From a virus: a stretch of DNA of 20,731 nt. A model generated the notes under the pieces. That model was not told the DNA's origin. It saw only the letters and a program-made list of their open reading frames with translations, and did no database searches. Positions 8,480 through 15,371 of the stretch are shown here, piece after piece. Positions within the stretch are counted from its first letter, which is position 1; the number at the start of each line of letters is the position of its first letter. The DNA is taken from positions 1 through 20,731 of IMG/VR virus record IMGVR_UViG_3300020470_002183; one strand, written 5' to 3'. A program made the position numbers and the translations under genes.

Positions 8480-9340
8480 GTGGCTATTTATTTTGGACAA
8501 AATGGAGACATTGAAATTAAGAGGGATTCTCTTAATTCCACTTTGTCAACACAATTAGATCCAAACGATGTAAATGTAAGTTTAAAAAGATTTTCAGTAA
8601 AAAAAGCTGCTGGCTCTTTGATTACGGGAGATTATATTGATGTTGCTACACTCGATGGATCTAATTTAGAACTTGTATCAGGACATAATTATCCAGATGG
8701 TTCTTGGTATGTTCATGTTGATGCCTTAGGGGGTTTACGCCTTTATTCAACATTCGCAGCTTCTATTGCAGGGGGTGCTGAGACAGCAGTTGCATTAGCT
8801 GTTCCTGGTTCATTAAAAAATATTACTATTAGTACAAGAAATAGTAGATTTAGACATGTAGCAAGTATTCAAGAGTTTGAGATTACAACAAGTAGAGAGC
8901 AAGTTGATTTAACACAATTAGGAGATCAATTTAAACAACAATATGAAGCTGGTTTAATTAGTGGGCAGGGAACAATTCAATGTTTATGGGAACACAGTCA
9001 AGCTTTAGCTGATTATTCTGATACGAATAATAGAGAATTTCCATTTTATTTATCGCAATTAATTGTTCGATTGGAACAAGGAGCTGATTTTCTAGGTCGA
9101 TTTTTTATTTATAGAGACAATTCAAATACTGGAAATACAGTTTGGTATGAAGCTGATTGTATTGTGACAAATGTGGCAGTAAGTGTTTCAGCGACTGAAC
9201 AAATCACAGCTAGATTAGATTTCATTACCAATGGTGAAATCAAATTAAATACAGGGACAGCACCTAGTTATTTATTACAAGAAGATCAATACAAGATTCT
9301 TCAGGAAGATGGTAGCGGTATTTTGCTCGATCAGGCTTAA
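8480..9340 (+). CDS. Tail tube-fold paralogue, probable tail structural protein
   Basis: 286 aa, GTG start 2 nt after the preceding stop, with no ribosome site, so coupling is likely. Residues about 127-170 repeat the tube-protein pattern of the preceding gene (IQEFEITTSREQVDLTQLGD, then EAGLISGQGTIQCLW), making the two probable paralogues. An N-terminal part of about 110 residues (GQNGDIEIKRD through TGDYIDVATLDGSNL) is extra, so the protein may carry an added beta domain. A beta-rich C-terminal part ends in LDFITNGEIKL. The tail of the protein contains a short internal repeat (YLLQEDQYKILQEDGSGILL). It may be the main tube subunit, a tube terminator-like ring or a decorated variant; sequence alone does not decide. 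Confidence 0.6.
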   Translation: MAIYFGQNGDIEIKRDSLNSTLSTQLDPNDVNVSLKRFSVKKAAGSLITGDYIDVATLDGSNLELVSGHNYPDGSWYVHVDALGGLRLYSTFAASIAGGAETAVALAVPGSLKNITISTRNSRFRHVASIQEFEITTSREQVDLTQLGDQFKQQYEAGLISGQGTIQCLWEHSQALADYSDTNNREFPFYLSQLIVRLEQGADFLGRFFIYRDNSNTGNTVWYEADCIVTNVAVSVSATEQITARLDFITNGEIKLNTGTAPSYLLQEDQYKILQEDGSGILLDQA

Positions 9341-9372
9341 TATATAGCTAATGGTTTTTTAGTTAGAGGGTC

Positions 9373-12300
9373 ATGCCAGATCTTGAGATCAGTAATCTGC
9401 CAGCATTAGCTGAAGCAGGAGTACAAGGGACAGATCCTGTCGCTGTTGCAGACTTAAGTGCTTCAGAAACAAAAAAGGTAACAGTTAAAGATTTAATTGC
9501 TGCTGGTGTTTCGTTAATTGATGATGGAGATATCCCTGCTGCAAAAGTAGCTACTCCTTTTGCGGCAAACGCAGTTGCGACAGCAACAATTCAAAACTTA
9601 GCTGTTACAGCAGGTAAGATTGCCAATAATACAATTACTGCAAATCAAATAGCTACAAATGCTATTACGGCAACAGAATTAGCGGATAATGCTGTAGACA
9701 CAGATGCCATAGCCAATGCAGCAGTAACAGATATTAAATTAGCTACCAATTCAGTTACGGGAGTAAAAATTGCCAGCAATGCAATTACAGAAGGAAAAAT
9801 AGCTGATGGATCGGTAACTAATGCAAAACTAACTTTAACTGACGGAAGTATTGCAGGATCAAAAATAGCTTCTGGAGGAATAACAGCAACACAGCTATCT
9901 ACAAATTCTGTAACGGCTACAGAGTTAGCGGATAACGCTGTTGATACTAATGCAATTCTTAATAATGCAGTAATTGCAACAAAGATAGCTTCTGGTGTTA
10001 TCACTTCAGCTCATTTAGCAGCAGATTCAGTTACTAATACTCAGATAGCAGATAACGCTGTTGGCACAGATCAAATAGCAGATGGAGCTGTAACTGCTGC
10101 AAAACTTTCTGGAACGTTAGCAGCTACTTCACTTGCAAATGATGCAGTAACAACTAACAAGATTGAAGATGATGCTGTTACTAGTGACAAGCTTGCAACT
10201 AATGCTGTAGATGCAAATGCTTTAGCAGATTCTTCTGTCGATGCAAATGCAATTATTAATGGTGTTGTTACTAATGCAAAACTAGCTAATTCAAGTATTA
10301 GTTTAGGCGGTTTAAATCTGTCTTTAGGTAGCACAGATGCAACTCCAGCATTGAATCTTGTAGATGCTACAAATTATCCAACAAGTTCTTTAACTGGCAC
10401 GATTACAAATGCACAACTAGCAGGAAGTATTGCAGGTACAAAATTATTAAATTCGACAATTGATTATGCAAAATTAAACTTAGCAGATGGAGTTATCCCT
10501 GGAGCAAAACTTACGAATGCAAGTGTTACGGCTACTCAAATAGCACAAGATACTATTACTGCTAATGAGTTAGCAAATAATGCTGTTGATTCAAGTGCAA
10601 TAGCAAGCAATGCAGTCATAAGTGCAAAAATTGCGGCAAATGCTGTTACTGGTGCAAAAATTGCAAATACAACAATTTCAGCTTCTAAATTAGATACAAC
10701 AACTTTAGATCGTTCATTAAACGTAGCTAGTGGAAATCTTGGAATAAATAATGCTATTACTGCTGCAACTCGTTCAGGAATTACATATAACGCTCAAGGA
10801 TTAATTACTGGAACGGTTGCACTTGCTGCTGCTGATTTACCTGTTGCGACAACAACTGCTGTTGGAGGTGTTTCTGTTGGGTCTGGATTAACTGTTAGTG
10901 GAGCAGGTGCATTATCTATTACTAATAGTATTACAGGAGCAACAGTTAGCGGTATAACTTATAACGCTCAAGGCATGATTACTGCTGCTACAGGATTAGT
11001 TGCTGGTGATCTTCCAGTTGCAACTACGAGTGCTAAAGGTGCAGTACAGATAACATCTGGAGGTGGCTTAACTGTAGATGGTAGTGGTAATCTAACGACT
11101 TCAACAAGTGGCGTTTCTGCTGGAACATTTACTAAAATAACTGTTAACAATAAAGGTGTTGCTACCGCAGGGGCAACACTTGTAGATACTGATATTCCTG
11201 ATATTCCTGCAACTAAAATCACAAGTGGAACAATAGACGCTGCAAGAATTGGAAATGGTTCTATTGATGGAACAAAATTAAGTAACGCTTCGACAGCAGT
11301 ATTTCAATCAATAGCACAACAAGGTTATCCAACAGCACAATTTAATGGACAAATACTATTTGATACGGTTTCAGAAGATGCATTTATTTGGGATGGAAAC
11401 GCCTGGCAAGCAATAACCACACTGACAAAAGGAAGTTTGGTCTTTGGTGGAAACTACAACGCAAACACAAGTAAAATGACAGCTTGTACCACCGCAGGAT
11501 TAGCGGCTGGTTTAGCAGTTGGAAGTAATTTACCTACACCTTCAGCGACAACTGATGGTCTATATGTCGTAGTGGACACTGCTGGAACACCTGCGGCTCC
11601 AGCTCCAGTTGTTTCTTTCTCCCCTCCTGATTACATACTTGGAGTTACAAATAGTAGTGGTTCTTCATGGAATGAGATTGATTTATCTCAAACAGTTGCA
11701 GGTCAAGTTGCAAGTAATATTACCTTTACTCCTTACGGTCAATTAAGTTCAACCAATGTTCAAGATGCGTTGCAAGAACTTGAAACAGAGAAGATGGGGT
11801 TTGCTGGTGGAACTGTAAGTGGTCAATTATTGATAGGAAATACTGGAAGTCTTGCTTTTGAAGGAAGCACTGTTGATGCTTATGAATTAACTCTTGCTGT
11901 TTCCGATCCGCAAGGAAGTGATAAGACAATTACTTTCCCAGATGTAACAGGAAATGTTGTAACGACTGGAGATACTGGAACTATTACTGGAACGATGCTT
12001 GCCAATGACACGATCCAGAACGTAGACATTAAGAGTGATGCTGCGATTGCATTTACAAAATTAGCTAATTTAAATTCTGCTCAAATACTTGTTGGTAACG
12101 GATCTAATAAAGCAACAGCAGTAGCAGTTACAGGAGACATAAGCATAAATAATGCTGGCCTGACAGCAATTGCCAGTGGCGTAATTGTTGACGGTGATAT
12201 TTCTGGATCGGCTGCAATTACAGGATCAAAGATTACTACTGGAACGACAAGTGCCGTGGGTGTCTTGCAGCTAACTGATAGCACAAACTCGACTTCTGCT

Positions 12301-15300
12301 ACTACTGCTGCTACTCCTAACGCTGTTAAAACCGTAAATGATGCGTTAACGACAACAACCGCAACAGCTAATGCTGCCTTGCCGAAGGCTGGGGGCACAA
12401 TGACGGATCATTTAACTATTGATAATGGAAAAGAAATTAGATTTAGCGAGGTAGATTCCAATGGTTCTAACTATGTAGCCTTACGATCACCAGATACATT
12501 AAGTACTGATATTACCTTTGTTCTTCCTTCTTCAGCAGGTACAGGAGGTCAGATATTAAGAACAGCAGGATCAGGTGTATTTGAATTTACAGATGATATA
12601 AATGGTAACGCGGCAACAGCAACAGTTTTAGCTAATGCAAGAACAATAGGTGGAGTTAGTTTTAATGGTTCTGCAAATATAGATTTACCAGGTGTTAATA
12701 CTGCTGGAAATCAAGATACGACAGGGAATGCTGCGACAACTACTGCTCTAGCAACTGCAAGAACAATAGGTGGAGTTAGCTTTGATGGTACGGCAAATAT
12801 TAATCTTCCTGGTGTTAATGCTTCTGGAACACAAGACACTTCAGGAACAGCAGCACTTGCAACACAATTTACTGTTACAGCCAATAACACTACAGATGAA
12901 ACTGTCTATCCTTTGTTTTCTGATGGGGCCACTGGATCTCAAGGGGCTGAAACAGACACAGGATTTACTTACAATCCTTCGACTGGAGTTCTAACTTCTA
13001 CTTCTTTTGCAGGTAATTTAACTGGAAATGTAACTGGAAATATAACTGGAGACATAACTGGAGACTTAACTGGAACAGCAGATTTAGCAACTCAATTCAC
13101 AGTTACAGCAAACAATTCAACAGATGAGACTGTTTATCCTTTGTTTGTTGATGGAGCTACTGGATCTCAGGGTGCTGAGACTGATACTGGTTTAACTTAC
13201 AACCCTTCAACTGGGATGTTAACAAGTACTGGATTTACTGGTGCTTTAACTGGAAATGCCTCTACTGCCACAGCGTTGGCAACCGCAAGAACAATTAACG
13301 GAACTAGTTTTGACGGCTCCGCTAATATTTTAGTACCAAAATTACTTCCTTCTTCAGGACAGTCTGGAACGGCACTTGAAATAATAGATTCTGGCAGTAA
13401 TGCACATGTAACGATAGATCTTGACGGTTCTGAGAAATTTAGATTCACATCAGATGGTGAGTTTTTAATAGGGACCACAGGTTCGTCAGTTGCAGCAGCA
13501 GTAGCCGATCAATTTGTAATCAATAGCAGTGGAAATGGTGGTATGTCGATTATCGGAGGTACTACTCACGATGGTCATATCTTCTTTGGTGATACAGACG
13601 CAGCTTTACGAGGAGGAATCTCTTACAACCATGATGGAGATTATTTCTACTTCCGAGCTGCTGGAGATACTGAAAGATTTAGAATTAGTTCAACAGGAGC
13701 AGCAGTAACAGGAGGACTAACAGTAAGTGGAGATTTAACAGTTAGTGGCACAACGACAACAGTTAACAGTACTCAATTAGATGTCACTGATAAAAACATT
13801 ACGATGGGTAATGTTAGTACTCCTACTGATTCAACTGCTGATGGTGGAGGTTTAACTCTTAAAGGTGCTACAGATAAAACATTTAACTGGGTTAACTCAA
13901 CAGATGCTTGGACATCTTCAGAACATATTCAAGTTGCTAGTGGTAAGACATTTATTGGGAATGTAACTGGAAACGTAACTGGTGATCTGACTGGAACAGC
14001 AACAAATGCTACTCATGTATATCTCACAGACAATGAAAACACGAATGAAAATAATTTAATTCCATTTGTTGAGAACGGAGCGTCAAGTACTGGTAATCAC
14101 GGTTTGGAAATGGATGGTGATTTAACTTATACCCCTGCTTTAGGAAGACTCACAGCTACTCAATTAGCAGGAACACTTGTAACTGCTGCACAAACTAATA
14201 TTACTTCTCTTGGAACGCTTACTGGTTTAACTGTTAATGGTGATCTCACCCTGACAGGGGCAAGTGCAAATGTTACCTGGGACAAGTCAACAGATGATTT
14301 AATTTTTAATGATAGTGCTAGAGCAATATTTGGAACAAATTCAGACGGATTAGAGATTTACCATGAATCAAATAATTCATACATTGCTGACACTGGTACT
14401 GGTGCTTTAATCTTCAAAAGCAATACCTATTCATTTAGAAATGCTGCTGATAATGAACAGATTGCGAAGTTCAACGAGAACGGATCCGTTGAGTTGTATC
14501 ACAATGACGTCAAAACTTTTGAGACAGAAGATAACGGTGCATATATTTATGGCCCTGATGGTGGCATAGCTCAGTTAATGCTTTATGCCGATAGAGGAGA
14601 TGATAATGCTGATAAATGGAGAATGGCTACTAGTGCTAGTGCTAGTGAATTTACTTTATTTAATTTTAATGATGGTGCTTGGGAAACCAGTATAAAAGCC
14701 ATTGGTAGTTCAGGTGTAGAGTTATATAGAGATAATGTTAAAAAGCTTGAGACAGACGGAAATGGTATCAACGTAATAGACAATGACTCTACAGTTGAGG
14801 TTTCTCTTACTGATTCAAATGGTGCGGCTGGTCATGTCTATGGAAACAGTTCTAGCGGTTTAATCGCTCTATTAGTTGGTAACGGAGGAACTTCTGTAGC
14901 TGGTTATCAAAGCGGAGCGACACAACTTTTTCACAGTAACTCTAAAAAGCTTGAGACATCCAGTTCAGGCGTTACGGTAACTGGAACGGTATCAGACAGC
15001 AAAGGCGACCTGCGTTCTATACCTCAAAACGCTCAAACTGGAAGTTCCATCTATGAATTTGTTGCTGCTGATGCTGGTAAGCATGTTTTGAGGTCTGGTG
15101 GTCATGTGCGTCTACCTTCTAATATTTTTGCTGCTGGAACGGCTATTACAATAATTAACAATAGTTCTTCAAATATTAACGTTATTTCTGGCAGTGGAGT
15201 CACTCTATATAACACCGCCGATGGCAATACAGGTCAACGAACTTTAGCCGCGAGAGCTATGGCTACTGTTATATATACAACTGCTGGGGCTAATCAAAAT

Positions 15301-15330
15301 GTCTACATCTCAGGTTCAGGGGTGTCATAA
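9373..15330 (+). CDS. Giant repeat-built tail fibre protein
   Basis: 1985 aa, starting at ATG with GAGGG (9366-9370) only 2 nt upstream. A leader (MPDLEISNLPALAEAG) is followed by long arrays of 10-residue repeats (about 71-310 and 347-440), then a duplicated module near 468-577 (SGITYNAQG, DLPVATT). Next come a bridge containing SEDAFIWDGNAWQ, copies of ARTIGGVSFDGTANI-type fibre repeats, a duplicated 51-residue block, and a module around DVTDKNITMGN that I recall from cyanophage fibres. Three copies of an ELYRDNVKKLET-type motif lie near the end. The last 80 or so residues (AITIINNSSSNINVISGSG, ISGSGVS) look like a compact beta C-terminal tip. Such proteins usually trimerise and bind the host surface. 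No chaperone domain or Asp-rich autocleavage motif was seen. It shows no catalytic site. Confidence 0.9.
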   Translation: MPDLEISNLPALAEAGVQGTDPVAVADLSASETKKVTVKDLIAAGVSLIDDGDIPAAKVATPFAANAVATATIQNLAVTAGKIANNTITANQIATNAITATELADNAVDTDAIANAAVTDIKLATNSVTGVKIASNAITEGKIADGSVTNAKLTLTDGSIAGSKIASGGITATQLSTNSVTATELADNAVDTNAILNNAVIATKIASGVITSAHLAADSVTNTQIADNAVGTDQIADGAVTAAKLSGTLAATSLANDAVTTNKIEDDAVTSDKLATNAVDANALADSSVDANAIINGVVTNAKLANSSISLGGLNLSLGSTDATPALNLVDATNYPTSSLTGTITNAQLAGSIAGTKLLNSTIDYAKLNLADGVIPGAKLTNASVTATQIAQDTITANELANNAVDSSAIASNAVISAKIAANAVTGAKIANTTISASKLDTTTLDRSLNVASGNLGINNAITAATRSGITYNAQGLITGTVALAAADLPVATTTAVGGVSVGSGLTVSGAGALSITNSITGATVSGITYNAQGMITAATGLVAGDLPVATTSAKGAVQITSGGGLTVDGSGNLTTSTSGVSAGTFTKITVNNKGVATAGATLVDTDIPDIPATKITSGTIDAARIGNGSIDGTKLSNASTAVFQSIAQQGYPTAQFNGQILFDTVSEDAFIWDGNAWQAITTLTKGSLVFGGNYNANTSKMTACTTAGLAAGLAVGSNLPTPSATTDGLYVVVDTAGTPAAPAPVVSFSPPDYILGVTNSSGSSWNEIDLSQTVAGQVASNITFTPYGQLSSTNVQDALQELETEKMGFAGGTVSGQLLIGNTGSLAFEGSTVDAYELTLAVSDPQGSDKTITFPDVTGNVVTTGDTGTITGTMLANDTIQNVDIKSDAAIAFTKLANLNSAQILVGNGSNKATAVAVTGDISINNAGLTAIASGVIVDGDISGSAAITGSKITTGTTSAVGVLQLTDSTNSTSATTAATPNAVKTVNDALTTTTATANAALPKAGGTMTDHLTIDNGKEIRFSEVDSNGSNYVALRSPDTLSTDITFVLPSSAGTGGQILRTAGSGVFEFTDDINGNAATATVLANARTIGGVSFNGSANIDLPGVNTAGNQDTTGNAATTTALATARTIGGVSFDGTANINLPGVNASGTQDTSGTAALATQFTVTANNTTDETVYPLFSDGATGSQGAETDTGFTYNPSTGVLTSTSFAGNLTGNVTGNITGDITGDLTGTADLATQFTVTANNSTDETVYPLFVDGATGSQGAETDTGLTYNPSTGMLTSTGFTGALTGNASTATALATARTINGTSFDGSANILVPKLLPSSGQSGTALEIIDSGSNAHVTIDLDGSEKFRFTSDGEFLIGTTGSSVAAAVADQFVINSSGNGGMSIIGGTTHDGHIFFGDTDAALRGGISYNHDGDYFYFRAAGDTERFRISSTGAAVTGGLTVSGDLTVSGTTTTVNSTQLDVTDKNITMGNVSTPTDSTADGGGLTLKGATDKTFNWVNSTDAWTSSEHIQVASGKTFIGNVTGNVTGDLTGTATNATHVYLTDNENTNENNLIPFVENGASSTGNHGLEMDGDLTYTPALGRLTATQLAGTLVTAAQTNITSLGTLTGLTVNGDLTLTGASANVTWDKSTDDLIFNDSARAIFGTNSDGLEIYHESNNSYIADTGTGALIFKSNTYSFRNAADNEQIAKFNENGSVELYHNDVKTFETEDNGAYIYGPDGGIAQLMLYADRGDDNADKWRMATSASASEFTLFNFNDGAWETSIKAIGSSGVELYRDNVKKLETDGNGINVIDNDSTVEVSLTDSNGAAGHVYGNSSSGLIALLVGNGGTSVAGYQSGATQLFHSNSKKLETSSSGVTVTGTVSDSKGDLRSIPQNAQTGSSIYEFVAADAGKHVLRSGGHVRLPSNIFAAGTAITIINNSSSNINVISGSGVTLYNTADGNTGQRTLAARAMATVIYTTAGANQNVYISGSGVS
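9583..10302 (+). repeat. 10-residue (30-nt period) repeat array in the fibre shaft, block 1
   Basis: About 24 consecutive decapeptides at fibre residues 71-310 follow the loose pattern x-x-K/Q/E-I/L-A-x-N/D/G-A/S-V/I-T/D, for example GKIANNTITA, NQIATNAITA, TELADNAVDT, SDKLATNAVD. Phase slips of about two residues near 157 and one residue near 250 interrupt it. Regular alternation of Ile/Leu and Val with small residues suggests a beta-solenoid or trimeric shaft, which is inference. Confidence 0.85.
10411..10692 (+). repeat. 10-residue repeat array in the fibre shaft, block 2
   Basis: Fibre residues about 347-440 resume the decapeptide array after a 36-residue break (LGGLNLSLGS onward), with units such as ASVTATQIAQ, TITANELANN, AVDSSAIASN and AVTGAKIANT, about nine units in all. 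The repeat class is the same as block 1. Confidence 0.8.
10774..11103 (+). repeat. Tandem duplicated 51/52-residue fibre module
   Basis: Two copies, at 10774-10926 and 10948-11103, share SGITYNAQG, ITxxxxLxAxDLPVATT, and GLTVxGxGxL. They differ at many other positions, so the duplication is old. The copies link the decapeptide shaft to the central part of the fibre. Confidence 0.8.
12637..12779 (+). repeat. 120-nt spaced direct repeat, ARTIGGVSF module
   Basis: An identical 23-nt stretch occurs at 12637-12659 and 12757-12779, encoding ARTIGGVS within two copies of a 40-codon module (ARTIGGVSFxGxANIxLPGVN). A third, more diverged protein copy (ARTINGTSFDGSANI) follows near 13285. This is a common repeat type in phage tail fibres. 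Confidence 0.8.
12856..13236 (+). repeat. Duplicated 51-residue fibre block, 228 nt apart
   Basis: Copies at 12856-13008 and 13084-13236 encode LATQFTVTANN through TSF/TGF with 46 of 51 residues identical by hand count. The nucleotide copies differ at about 36 of 153 positions. A third degenerate version (NLIPFVENGASS, GDLTYTPALGRLTATQ) lies near 14050-14170. Confidence 0.85.
13018..13077 (+). repeat. 12-nt tandem repeat, tetrapeptide [LIV]TG[NDT] x5
   Basis: Five in-frame 12-nt units encode LTGN VTGN ITGD ITGD LTGT. A shorter version (GNVTGNVTGDLTGT) lies near 13960-14001. The units fit a beta-solenoid-like linker and are a likely site of slippage. Confidence 0.85.
14491..14958 (+). repeat. 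Three copies of a 12-residue ELYxxxxKKLET motif
   Basis: Copies lie at 14491-14526 (ELYHNDVKTFET), 14719-14754 (ELYRDNVKKLET) and 14923-14958 (QLFHSNSKKLET). I recall this motif class from marine phage fibre tips. Spacing is uneven (228 and 204 nt), so these are repeated domain elements and not a tandem array. Between the first two copies lies a small CTAGTG x3 run (14630-14647). Confidence 0.75.
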
Positions 15331-15355
15331 ATGTACCTACTAATTAACACACAAC

Positions 15356-15362
15356 AAAGGAG
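15356..15362 (+). promoter_or_regulatory. Shine-Dalgarno site of the second fibre gene
   Basis: AAAGGAG lies 9 nt before ATG 15372. It is one of the few strong ribosome binding sites in the window and suggests high or independent translation of the second fibre. It sits inside a 12-codon reading frame (15331-15369) that begins directly after the first fibre's stop. Confidence 0.75.
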
Positions 15363-15371
15363 CTATTAATT

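Noticed and set aside
9345-9365. Seven-pair AU-rich hairpin (TAGCTAA / TTAGTTA, one G-U pair) before the first fibre gene, considered as terminator or ribosome-site switch
   Set aside because: It is weak, has no following U-run, and ends just before the ribosome site without covering it. There is no supporting evidence.
9645-10334. Long antisense open frames opposite the decapeptide repeats (119 and 87 codons)
   Set aside because: They are Ala/Ser/Val-rich mirrors of a codon-repetitive fibre; they have no ribosome site or recognisable protein character.
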